From positions 1,364,001 through 1,428,000 of the forward strand of contig JAPNXP010000006.1 in the NCBI GenBank assembly GCA_028753945.1: DNA of 64,000 nucleotides. Reading direction: 5' to 3'. The DNA comes from Hexactinellida sp. DTS-2022. Its lineage: Eukaryota > Porifera > Hexactinellida. The notes beneath the pieces were generated by a model. The model searched no databases. It worked only from the letters and a program-made list of their open reading frames with translations, and had not been told where the DNA came from. The position numbers and the translations under genes were made by a program. This document shows positions 54,258 to 64,000 of this stretch, piece by piece (positions within the stretch are counted from its first letter, which is position 1; every line of letters begins with the position of its first letter).

Positions 54258-55098
54258 AAGTTCCCCGATAGGCCCCCCCTATCCAGGACGCCCCTGCGAA
54301 GCAGCCAGTCAGCGTACTCTGGGATCAGGGAAGCGGATGCCGGATCGCCGCGGCGCAGCAGGCGCTCGCACCTCATGTTAGTCGTCAAGTGAAGAATCTG
54401 CGTCTGCGACCACAGTCGCTCAGACTTCGTAATGCAAGCGTTGACAATCTGGGCTCGCACTCCACGCTTCACCACTGGCAGAAGCTGACGGAAGTCACCG
54501 TTAAGAATGTGCAACTTCTTACCGAACTTCGGCATGGGCATGGGTCGACTCGACTCCTTCATTGCACCGCGCACATACCGGTCTAAACTCTAAGGCCTTC
54601 AAATTCCATCGGTGCTGCATGGGGCTTCATCCCACACCCAGATAGATGCCTCCCGAATTCGCCTCCCGGCTGCATCAATCCGTTTAAAGCCGCACATTGA
54701 GATTCCATTTGTGGGAATAGGAAGCTTGAAAGCGCTTTGACCTGTAGTGTCGCTTTTTAATAGAGTGGCTGCAATCCCAGAGCTCGCAGTGGCCAGTGTC
54801 AACTTTCCGTTGAGCGTGGAGTAAATGAGCAACAGGTTAAGCAGGTACGCTTGCCAGTCCCACCGGGGGCATCAATAAACACAATACCGCCTTTGTTCCG
54901 TTCGATCTTTCCCTTCAGTATATTGTATGCAAGACGCTGGTCGGGCGTAAGGGACTGCTCCCTGGCGGTTACTTCATTACGTAGGCGCTCCAGGACTTCT
55001 TCTGTGAATTCATCATCGTAACCATCCAGAGGGAGAGGTGAAGGTTTGGTCTTCAGTCGAATGGATTTCCCTCAATCCTGCTTGATTTAGAGTCAGTG

Positions 55099-55404
55099 TT
55101 ATTTTTTTAGCATTTGCATTCTATCCATGACTTTTCCTAGACATGATGTCAAGCGATAGGATTCTAACTTCTCAGCGTCCTTATCTTTATTGAGTATGGG
55201 AATGATGGTTGTCCTACTCCATATAAATGGTGTATATCCCTGGATCCAACTAGAGTTAATGATTTTCAGGAGTCTCTCTCTGCCTGCACCTGGGAGGTTG
55301 GTCATGAGTCGTGGCGTTATATCATCTGGTCCGTTAGCCTTGTTGATCTTGAGTTTGTTAATGGCATGCTCTAGCTCTGTGATTGTCTTATCACTGCTTT
55401 CCAT
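55099..55404 (-). pseudogene. Non-LTR RT N-terminal fragment
   Basis: Encodes LKINKANGPDDITPRLMTNL, then IIPILNKDKDAEKLESYRLT and CLGKVMDRM, the fingers of a jockey-like RT (the NGPDDI and SYR-(P/L)-x-S motifs). It ends near KVMDRM, where the Helitron sequence begins. The palm with FADD is found leftward of the Helitron. The RT middle is missing. Confidence 0.8.
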
Positions 55405-55724
55405 TCCCTTCCATATATGGATGCGTAGTGCTTGGCAGTTCTCTTTATGCAGAGTCCTGTCTCTTTACTCTGTTTCAACGAACTAGTTTTTGTATACTGT
55501 TCTACGAATGCATCTGCCTTGCTCCTATCTGTGATTACCTTATTATAGGAAATTAACGCGCCATGAAATTAACGCGAAGGAAATTAAAGCTCCATGAAAT
55601 TAACGCGAATTGGAGCTGAACATTTCAAATACATGAAATTAACGCGAATAAATTTTAGAATAAATTTGAAATTTGTTTCTATCTTCTATAATCTCTGAGA
55701 TTAATGATATTTAAATACTGTCAA

Positions 55725-56155
55725 TACTGGGCCACTATACTATAGTATAGTCGGCACAGTAATAGTAATCGGTAACTAAATCACTAAGATTAGAACTGGG
55801 CCACTATACTATACAGTAGAACCTGCATAAACGGGGTGCCAGGGACGCAAGGTCTTAGCCACCCCGATTCCCCATTTCTGCCGATTCCCCGTTTGTGGAG
55901 GTTCATTTACGTGGGACTAGGAATTTACTGCATTTTTTTACCCAATTTCAGAGGATCCCCGTTTCCACAGCTCCCCGTTTGTGGAGGTTCTACTATAGTA
56001 TAGTCGGCACAGATAATATACAATGATAAAGGCAGTATTTCAAATTTTCAATACTGGGTCACTATACTATAGTATAGTCGGCACAGTAATAATACAGGCA
56101 GTGAGATTAGAACTGGGCCACTATACTATAATAGTATAGTCGGCACTGTAAAAAA
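55725..56155. repeat. Cluster of CCACTATACTATAGTATAG palindromes
   Basis: At least four units of about 35 bp: CTGGGCC, the palindrome ACTATACTATAGTATAGT, then CGGCACAG, at about 55,727, 55,796 (interrupted, resumes 55,996), 56,046 and 56,117. Spacers carry AGGCAGTGAGATTAGAA. The same unit is at about 46,531 and 46,868. Confidence 0.88.
55814..55995. mobile_element. TA-flanked MITE inside a palindrome unit
   Basis: Ends CAGTAGAACCTGCATAAACG and GGAGGTTCTACTA, TA at 55,812-55,813 and 55,996-55,997. Interior repeats CCCCGTTT/GATTCCCC. The halves of the interrupted palindrome unit lie on either side. Confidence 0.8.
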
Positions 56156-56188
56156 CGAGTTTAATGCTGTTTCTTATACTAGTATACA

Positions 56189-56498
56189 TCCGTGCACGAC
56201 GAATTAGGTGGTTTGGTGGCGTAGCCACCAGAAATCTTTCAAAAGCCACCAAATTATGATAAGTTATATAAGTTATATAAGATAATATATGATATCCTTA
56301 GTTGGATTATGTGACTTTTTGTTTATTATACTTTTCGTTGCATTATTTTTTATTAATATTAGTGTTGTTTTAAGGCATCAGAAGTTTGTTAAGCCATCAG
56401 TGGTTTGTCAAACCGGCTGTTGTTTATTCTTTAGCCACAAAAAAATTGAGGTGGTGGCTTAATTAGCCACCATCAAATTTCAGTTTGTCGTGTACTGG
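56189..56498. mobile_element. MITE with CCAGTGCTCGACAAA-like ends, copy 2
   Basis: Same family as 25,489-25,791 (interior GGTGGTTTGGTGGCG, GCCATCAGTGGTTTGT, GGTGGTGGCTTAATTAGCC). Target duplication TATACA (56,183-56,188; 56,499-56,504). The ends are more diverged than in copy 1. Confidence 0.88.
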
Positions 56499-56982
56499 TA
56501 TACAGTCGACTCCGCTTAATAGAGCCACCGGTTAATATATTTAACTGCTTAATGGATTCAAATTTACACAGAATTTATAGGATGAAATTACAGTTTAACT
56601 TAAAATATTTCGAATAAATGATCTCACCGCTTAATCGGGTCAAAATAACCTGGTCCCGAGGTGACTCTATAAGTGAATTCGAATATCAAAGTTGTGCTTC
56701 AGATATTTTTGCTTAAAAAGACCTTATAATGGCTCATTTTATAGTTTTCCACTTTTGGTATTTTTAGAACAAAAAAGCCTGATTTGTAGTTGTTTGTATA
56801 ATTTAGATTGACGTTAACGGTTTTGATTTTTGGTTAAAGGATTAACGATTAACGTAGTTAACATTGTGATTTACTGTGCCCACCTTTGGGCTTCGATTAT
56901 AATTGTATGAGTAATTAGAAGTATTCAAAAATTCAAAATCATCGCCCGACATGCACATACCGATAAAAAAATTAAATATATA

Positions 56983-57285
56983 CAGTCAACTCTCGTTATA
57001 TCTAAGTTCTGGGACCGTAGTTTAATTTGGTTAAATTCGGAGTATGTTATAAACGGATTTCGTTATAACCGGAGTTCGTTATAAGCAGAATTCGTTATAA
57101 CCGGATTAAAATTAATAACTTATAGGCTATATGACTTCGTTATAAGCGGAAATTCGTTTTATCCATTTCGTTGTAAACGAAGTTTGAATATTGTAATAAT
57201 ATAGAAGGATTTCCGGATCATTGAACGACTTCGTTATAAGCAAGTACTTAGTTATATCCGACTTTGGTATAACGGGAGTTGACTG
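56983..57285. mobile_element. TA-flanked MITE (CAGTCAACTCTCGTTATA family)
   Basis: Ends CAGTCAACTCTCGTTATA and TATAACGGGAGTTGACTG with TA on both sides (56,981-56,982; 57,286-57,287). The interior repeats TTCGTTATAA(C/G)CGGA. A truncated copy is at 4,165-4,330. Confidence 0.85.
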
Positions 57286-57559
57286 TATAGTTAATTAATT
57301 GGGGGGGCCGGACCCCCCAATGTTGGATGTTGGGGGGGGCTTCGGCCTCCCCGCCCGCCTACGCCCCTGGTTTCAACACTTTGGTTATTCTGAGAAAATA
57401 ATTGGCTTAATTGGCTCTATATTGGGTTAATCAGAACAAAACTATCGATTAATCTGGTCTGAATTCGGTTAATTGTTAATGGTATTACGTAACTTATTAG
57501 CCTGACATAATGTAATATAGAGTGTATATGTCCGATTGACGCTAGTAGCATACGTATAC

Positions 57560-58210
57560 AATATCTAGTACTAACCACAAAATAGCATATTATCAGTTAA
57601 AGCCATGCACGCTTTAAGTTTAGATACGTTTGTTAATTGCTTTTTGAAATAGATATCCCTATTCTGTGGCGAAAAACCAAGCACTTGATAGAAACGGTCA
57701 ATGTTCAGTTCATTTAGTCAAGAGATACTTGTCCATCGCCGGGGCGACTTGTGATTATTATTGTGGATTTCTTTAGAAATTGACGTGCTAGTAATGAGCA
57801 GAGGAACATTTTCCCAAAATGGGACCTATCGAGTAAACTAGTCCAGTCCGTCTATTATCATCAGGAGTCCTCTCCATCAGAGCCTGCGAGGTGCTTAGCG
57901 AGATCACTCGACCAGTTTGCTCCCTTTGGTAAACCCAGACACAGCCACTTACTGATATACTCATTTTCTATTTTGATTTTGTTTTCGTATCGTGTGGCCT
58001 CCATGACATGCCAATCAGTGTTCCGACAAGGAATTGAGATAGAGTATTTAATTCCGATTAATTCACTGCTGCATATTCACAGAGCTGTTCGCTTCACCAA
58101 AAATGTTTTCTCACAGCCTGGGTTGCCTATGATGCACCAAATTTACGGTTCATTTTGTTCGTATGCGTTTATTTCCTCTTTAAAATCTACTGGTTCTACT
58201 TCTACTTCCT
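57560..58210 (-). pseudogene. NLR (NACHT) pseudogene, N-terminal half, inverted
   Basis: Leftward reading from about 58,210: FKEEINAYEQNEP, a stop, then IIGNPGCEKTFLVKR, a P-loop in which the usual second Gly before Lys is Glu (58,104-58,127). After a frame change comes LLMIIDGLD, a Walker B (57,841-57,866), then VPFWENVPLLITSTSIS and DRFYQVLGFSPQNRDIYFKK, the order found in NACHT domains of NLR receptors. At least four stops occur. The continuation of the domain is on the other strand from 58,364, so the gene was split by an inversion. NLRs sense danger signals in the cytosol; this copy cannot be functional. Confidence 0.6.
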
Positions 58211-58363
58211 ATTATAGGTAAGCATGTCTGTCTGAAATATACCAACTCCAAACATTATAAATGAACGATCATTAAACAGAATACAGTCGACCCGCTGAAT
58301 TGGATCACTTTGGTTCCAAGTTAGTTAAACCCAAATAAACAGCGTAGAAGTAGAACCCATTTA

Positions 58364-59308
58364 ATGGAGCGACATGACGAGATAAAGCAATTAGCCTTGA
58401 TACCTGTTAACGCATCGCTCTTCGATGCTCTGATGAAAGGAGAAGCTTCTGCCTCCATTAACACGATAACCGAGCTCTACTACGAACTGACACTGTACAT
58501 TATCCGAAGAGAATTGACGAGAATAGGGCTGCAACGGTTCTCCAGAGTCTCACAGATTTCAAAGCTCCATCCCGACATACTGGCCTGCCTGCATAAGATA
58601 GGATTCATAGCATTGGCTGGTGTCGCCAACAGAGATATAGCCTCGGAAGAGATTGTCACACTTGTGTTGGAACAAGAAGAATACCCGTGTCAATGCCTCG
58701 GTCTCGCACACGAGCACTACCGAAAGGAGTCCGTCGGCCTATTGAAAACAGTCTGGACATTTGCTTACCTGACAATGTAGGAATTCGTATTGGCCCTCAA
58801 TTTAGAACACACTAAAATTGACTAAATGGACTTAGCAGTGTTACAGTGCTGATATATTTCGCACTCCAAGGCTAACTTATCCCTGTTCCGAATGGTGCTC
58901 AGGAACCTCTGTGGACTCTTGTGTGATGAGGCAGCTGCTATTATGTCTATATGTTGCAGATACCTGACTCCTCAGCCCATCCAACTCATCGATATGCCTA
59001 TGAGCTATCAACTCAAATACGATTATTTATATCACCACGCAGCCTGGGATGAATTAACGGAGATTTACATTCAATTATCTACAATAATTTATGAAAATAA
59101 ATTAAATAATTCCCTTTCGGTTACAACTTGGTTTGCCTATTTCCAACGATTCTTTCCTAATCCGATTTACTTGTATGTACAACAAACCGTATCTCTAAAT
59201 GAGTGGATTTGTTTTGTCCATTCTCTCAAGCATGCTCCTCAAATTCAATTGTTTGTTATAGACCCTGGTAACCTGGTTGCATTGAGCCAGCACAATTCAA
59301 CTCTTTAA
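58364..59308 (+). pseudogene. NLR (NACHT) pseudogene, C-terminal half
   Basis: 58,364-58,777 encodes IKQLALIPVNASLFDALMKG, NTITELYYELTLYIIRREL and LGLAHEHY ... FAYLTM. A TAG then stands where Gln is expected, followed by EFVLALNL; together this is the winged-helix end of a NACHT domain (the FLHLT-(L)-QEF(L)AAL motif). A further frame (58,892-59,308) continues with FRMVLRNLCGLL and a region of about 130 residues that in the family precedes ligand-sensing repeats. The nonsense codon (58,778-58,780), a second stop and the frame change show decay. The first half lies upstream in opposite orientation. Confidence 0.65.
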
Positions 59309-59471
59309 TACAGGAAATGAGGTTTTGTTCAGTAGTTTATTGGCATTGCACTTCTTTTGCAGAGATTCTACAACAATCCTATCCTATACAGATAAAATTA
59401 GGAGAAAGGCATTATGTTTGATACTAAAATTAGTATTCATCTACAATACTTTAATTTCATTAATGAGACGC

Positions 59472-59734
59472 TGTTAAGTCCACCCATGGCCTACTATATT
59501 ATACGGCTAGATAAGTCAAGTATTTGCCATTTTATTTCCAGGCCAGTGTTTACTTTCTAATTGCTCGTAAAATAAATTACCCATTGACCATTGTGTGACG
59601 CGAAGAAGATATAACGTATATATGTAATAGAAATACAAGTAAGTTCAGCTATACTAACACTATAGTCGGAATACTAAGTTGACATACTATTATACTACTA
59701 TACTGTGGTATCCTAATAATGCGTGAGCGTTACA
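59472..59734 (-). mobile_element. Gypsy 3' LTR (probable)
   Basis: On the minus strand a purine tract (GGTTTTAGAGGAGGAGTGA) precedes TGTAACGC at 59,734. The segment ends TTAACA at 59,472, giving TGT...ACA inverted termini as in LTRs. Length 263 bp. The other LTR lies outside the window, so the limits are inferred. Confidence 0.55.
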
Positions 59735-59745
59735 TCACTCCTCCT

Positions 59746-62700
59746 CTAAAACCAATCGAGATCTGTGTCGTGATGCACCACCAAGACATAGTCATCGTAT
59801 TTCTTAGATTTACGATTGCGCAACGGATATCTCCTTTGGGTCGGAACTTCTGCCTCCTGCTCATCCGGTTCTTGTTCCACTTGGTGTGGGTTTTCTATTT
59901 CTGTTGTGTCCATTAACAGCTCCTGCTCGATGGGCTCGAAACTTGCATCGTGGAGCTCTTCACCTCCTGTGAAATCCTTTCCCTCTGGACCTTCAGTACT
60001 CGCGGCTTGTTCTACTACCCTTGTGGTAATGGGAATCTGTCCGCCTTCCTTGAACAGTTTGCAACGACTGACATGAATCCATTTTAGTTTGCTTCCCTTC
60101 TTTATCTTGACGTTAGCCCCCCTAACATCCGCAACTACGTAAGGCCCGCCGTATTTGGGGTCAAGAGAATCTCTGCACCTTGCGTTTGCTTCTAGCACCA
60201 GGTCGCCCTTCGCGAACGGAGGGAGTTGAGCCCCTTGGTTTCTGCTGTAATTCCTGTCCATCCTGCTTTGCCTGTCGTTTTCAGCTGCTAAACTCTTTAA
60301 TTCCGATGAGAGTTGTTTCAGTCTCTCTGCGTGCTGACTGTAGCTGAGTTCGCTCGTCCACTCCTTCCTAGTCAACATTGCATCTATGGGGGACAATGGC
60401 TTTCTGCCCGTCATTAGGAGTTGTGCAGAGAATTTCGTAGAGGAATTCTCAGCGTTGTTACAATAAAAGGCCACTTCAGGCAAAATGTCAGGCCATGATT
60501 CCTTAGGTAGTTGGCGGTCTAGCGTTAAGCATCTAGCAACTTGCTTGACTAAGCCAATGCTTCTCTCGACTAGTCCGTCCGCTTGTGGGTGATAGGGTGA
60601 TGAGTGTCGTTTCTCAATGCCCAACCTATCGCACATCTTCCTAACTTCAACGCCATCTATTGTTGTGTGCTTGATCTGATAACAAGCCTCTGGGCACACC
60701 ATGCCCACGAAAGATCCATCCTCGTTCGAATTCGCGTATCAGGGATGCAGCGGTCTGGTCCTGAAGAGGAGCCAGTTCATGTACCGTGTAAAAACATCTA
60801 CAATACATAAGAAGTATCGAAACTTGTCATCTGCCCACGGTAGGGTTCCTACATCCATGGCTACCAAATCCCCCGGACCTAGTCCCTCGACTCTGAAATC
60901 CTGGATCGGTACTTTTGCCCGGTTTGATCCCTTGGCCCTCTGACATGTAAAACAGCTTTGACAAACCTTTCGCGCATCCCGTGACATACCTAACCAAAAA
61001 TAACTTCTTCTGAGATTCTGCAAGGTCCTCCTCTGCCCGAAATGCCCCGCAGCGTGTACTCTTTTCACCACTTCATCTTGGGCTTCGCTTGGTACAACTA
61101 CGCGATCCTGAAATAGTAGTAGGCCATTCGTGACATTTAAATGCTCTGCGACGTCACGAAGTTGCCCCGAGCTAACTCTTCCCTTCGTTTGTAATTGTTC
61201 CAGGGCCTCACTTGTTACTGGGTCCTGTTTCTGCTGTCTTTGCATTTGAAACGCATCCCACCTGCTCTCAACGTGAACATTAGTCTTTACTGCAAAAACT
61301 TTATCTTCGAAGACACTTTCATCTTGAACTTTCGCGTCGATTGCTACGTTCGGGTTTCTGCTTAAATAGTCTGGTAAGTTGTTTTCTTTACCGGGCCGGT
61401 GGGTGATGGTATACGAATATTCCTCCAATTCTAGTATCCATCTCGCAAATTTCCTACGAGGAAACGAGGGTCCTTCTGGTTGCGAAGCCATTTTAGCGGA
61501 CAATGGTCTGTTATTAGATCCACCTCACCTCTGGCTCCCAAATAGGTTTGCCATTTCCGACATGCTGAGACTAGAGCCCAAGCTTCTAGCTGCCCCGCGC
61601 TATAATTTCTCTGAGCGCCGCTAAGGGAGGACGAAAAGTAGTCTATGGGGTGCAACTGCCCGGTTTCCTCATTTCTCTGAGACAACACTGCTGCTACAGC
61701 TGTTGCGCTGGCATCTGCCTCGATTACGAATTTATTTCTCCAGTCCGGAAATGCCAGCAATATTGGTTCCTGTACGAGCTTGTGTCGCAGGGAGTCAAAG
61801 GCGTCCTCGCATTCACTATTCCAAACCCAGCTAGCCCCTTTTCGTGTCAATTCGTATAGGGGCGCGGCTAAATGGGCCAATTCCGGGATGTACGAGCGAT
61901 AAAAGTTCAGGCTTCCCAAAAAACGCTGCAACTCTGTCACTCTTTGAGGCCTAGGAAACTTGGACAATTTCTGGGCGGCAGAACTCATGGGTGTTCGACC
62001 ATGCCTGGTTACGACATGACCTAGGAATTCTACCTTTTTACGGGCAAACTGACATTTCAGTAACTTTACATGAAGCCTAGCTTGGTGCAAGCGGGTAAAC
62101 ACTGTCCGTAAGTCCTCCATATGTTGTTCAAAGGAATGGGAATATATGATACAGTCATCAATATATGAATCGGTGTGCTTGTGCCCACGCAATGTATTGT
62201 CCATAAGCCTTTGGAAAGTAGCCTGCGCGTTCACAAGTCCAAACGGCATGACCAACATCTCAAAAAGGCCTCTCGGCGTGTTGAAAGCCGTCTTTTCTAC
62301 ATCTCTTTCTCGCATAGGCACGCACCAATACGCTGCCGAGATATCGATTACTGAAAAATACTGGAAACCGTGTAGTCTGTCCAAAATTGCCTGTACTTGA
62401 GGTATTCCGTATGCATCCTTCTTTGTTACACTATTAAGCCCGCGGTAGTCGATGGCGAATCGTTTCTTACCGTCCTTTTTGGTAACCAATACTACGTTAC
62501 TCGCCCATGGTGAGTTGGAGGGTCTACATAATTCCTGACTTAATAATTCTTCCAATTGCGAGTTAATCTCATCTTCCCATTGGGGAGGCAATCTTCTGGG
62601 CCTCGCTTTGCTTGGGGCTGCTTCCCTTGTGTCAATCGCGTGTTCGCATAAAGTGGTTCGGCCCGGCATGTCATTGAATAACGGTTCGAATTCTTTCAGC

Positions 62701-64000
62701 AAAGTTAGGAACTTGATCTGTTGTTCACTATTTAAGTCGGTCTTGGTAACTTCGATTCGTTGATCCTCGCCACACCTGTTTATCTGTGCTATTGAACGTG
62801 CTCTTGCCAATGGATCCCCTCCCGTTGCCTGTTCCTGGATCCCTATCCAGATTTTACCCAGTGTAATAACCCCTTCATCCCAATCAAAGGTTACGCGCCC
62901 AAATGACTTTAGAAATTGTCGACCCAATAACAAAGCCTGTTCTTCGCCCTCTAATACGTGTACGCGCGTCCAGCGGGCCTCTTCACCGCTCACGCTAATC
63001 GGAATGTCTACACTTCCAACGACTGTAACGGGTGCTCCGCCAACCCCGTAAACTTGCCCTGTCTTGGACATTAAGCGATCGGTCAGCCCTAACTCCCGCA
63101 TAGTTTGTACGTCCATAACATTGACCTTCGCCCCGGTATCTAATAGGGCGCGTATGGTACTATCTCCGACTCTAACCGAAATGGATGCTGCTTTCTCGTC
63201 TGCCTGGTTGCTAACTCCCAAATTCTTTACATAATCTTTTCTTGTGTAATTCCTTCCTCTTCTCCCGCTGCTACCTCGCCATTCAGCCGTACACTCTTGT
63301 ACATCATGGCCCTTTCCATGACAATCGTTGCATATCCTATCTGGACATCTTTGGTAGCCATGCCCCCTTCTGCCGCATGTAAAACAGGTTATGTGGCTGT
63401 ATCCACGTGACGCACCTCGGTAGATCCACTCACCCCTCCTTTCAGATCCATATTGTCGGATCTTCCACACATGAGGAAAGGATGGATCTGCCTCCGACTC
63501 GTTCAACTGCTGGTCTTCTCTCGCGTCTTCGCTAACTATTTTGCAGTGACCGACAGCTTTCTCCTCAGGCGCTTCTCGTGCTCCGTAATCTAAAGGCACA
63601 TCCGCTTGGCGCAGATTCTGTTGCACGAGACTTATAAACTCCCGCATTTGAGTATCAGACACAGTGCTTTCGTCTCGCTCGCGTAACCACCTCTTTAAGG
63701 TAGAACACACCTTGTTTGGGAGTTGAGTTACTAGGGTTATGCAAACCTGTCGATTGAGAAACCCTGCTCGTTTTGCCTCCTTCCATAATCGGGTAAAGAA
63801 CACTTCGATACGTGTTCCTCTTGCCCAGATCATGCTACGGAATCTTGACGTAGCTTCAAACTCGTCAATTGGGGCGTCTAAAGCGTTGCTGAGAACTTTG
63901 AATGCTGCCTCTACTGACTCTTCTTTTATAGCTAATAGCGTTGTATCCCTCTCAAACTCGTCCCTGCATACGTACGAAGGTAAGATTTGAATGACTGCCT
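59746..64000 (-). pseudogene. Gypsy-type LTR retrotransposon gag-pol (frameshifted, runs off window)
   Basis: Leftward. The upstream frame is open to the window edge (64,000) and to 61,431: gag end with two zinc knuckles (CFTCGRRGHGYQRC, CNDCHGKGHDVQEC), protease ALLDTGAKVN, RT with FSVIDISAAYW, MPFGLVNAQATF and the catalytic YIDDCIIY, then RNase H (IEADASATAVAAVLS, TDHCPLKWL). A frame change near 61,440-61,500 leads to the second piece (to about 60,739) with the integrase zinc region (HAAGHFGQRRT ... CQSCFTCQ) and MDVGTLPWAD. Two further shifts near 60,710-60,780 lead to the last piece (60,708-59,746) with QADGLVERSIG and a basic, PxxxGD-type tail (PPFAKGDLV). Gag is joined to pol in one frame. 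No envelope gene is seen. Confidence 0.88.

Larger units (their letters stand above)
52990..55060 (-). pseudogene. Helitron PIF1-type helicase relic
   Basis: Leftward fragments in the order expected of a Helitron C-terminal helicase: a lead-in (LTPDQRLAYNILKGKIERNK), Walker A APGGTGK followed by a two-base loss (about 54,850), Walker B VWDEAP, then LNGDFRQLLPVVKRG and LHLTTNMRC, a PSGIPPHELWLK...APIMLLRVMNPKNGHCN segment, and MTVNKSQEQSFKRPGVYMP with HGQLYVAASRVGDPR. The helicase moves rolling-circle intermediates together with a HUH nuclease, which is not in the window. A MITE (53,990-54,257) and frameshifts break the gene. It lies inside the non-LTR RT (halves at 55,099-55,404 and 50,600-52,850). 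Confidence 0.88.

Overview
The window looks like nuclear DNA from an animal, most likely an early-branching or other invertebrate one. The evidence is an intron-free but typical animal-type actin, a decayed NACHT/NLR-type innate immune receptor, a rotatin-like centriole gene, an NHL-repeat fragment, and invertebrate-type mobile DNA (DIRS, Gypsy, Helitron, FLYWCH-MULE, non-LTR, and KRBA2-like integrase elements with a 2A peptide). A sponge or cnidarian would fit; the sequence alone does not settle the species. The DNA is AT-rich. The exceptions are the actin gene and the pol genes of the DIRS and Gypsy elements.

Layout. 1-7.1 kb: intergenic relics, a degraded NHL repeat, short terminal-inverted-repeat elements and satellite fragments. 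7.1-25.9 kb: a nested block of mobile DNA. Two related integrase-type DNA transposons (about 7.13-10.99 and 21.89-25.86 kb, both reading leftward) flank a foldback element (10,993-21,891). That element was split by a DIRS tyrosine-recombinase retrotransposon (11,691-20,333), which was split in turn by a 3.7-kb element with tandem-repeat termini (13,791-17,531), which carries at least one further hAT-type MITE. 25.9-27.9 kb: a large palindrome rich in alternating GTGCAC/GTATAC units. 28.0-29.1 kb: an intact multi-pass membrane protein gene; a fragment of a relative lies at 31.9-32.1 kb. 30.0-31.8 kb: a ~140-bp satellite with GC-rich hairpin blocks. 32.3-39.3 kb: pieces of a rotatin-like gene interrupted by a MULE, a hAT MITE and a foldback element. 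40.3-42.4 kb: three MITEs, then an intact but divergent actin. 42.8-46.2 kb: a second MULE relic and a 1.07-kb palindrome. 48.2-49.9 kb: a lysine/glutamine-rich probable nuclear protein. 50.6-55.4 kb: a non-LTR retrotransposon relic split by Helitron PIF1-helicase sequence. 55.7-57.3 kb: short palindromic elements and MITEs. 57.6-59.3 kb: an NLR pseudogene whose two halves face opposite ways. 59.5-64.0 kb: a Gypsy retrotransposon (leftward) running off the window.

The only genes I regard as plausibly functional host genes are the membrane protein (28,011-29,084), the actin (41,241-42,371) and the 561-residue protein (48,238-49,923). Everything else is mobile DNA or its remains. The strongest special points are: a 2A ribosome-skipping motif behind a signal/membrane segment in the integrase transposon; the layered insertions, whose junctions give exact target sites; and an actin with substitutions at nucleotide-binding positions that are otherwise almost invariant.
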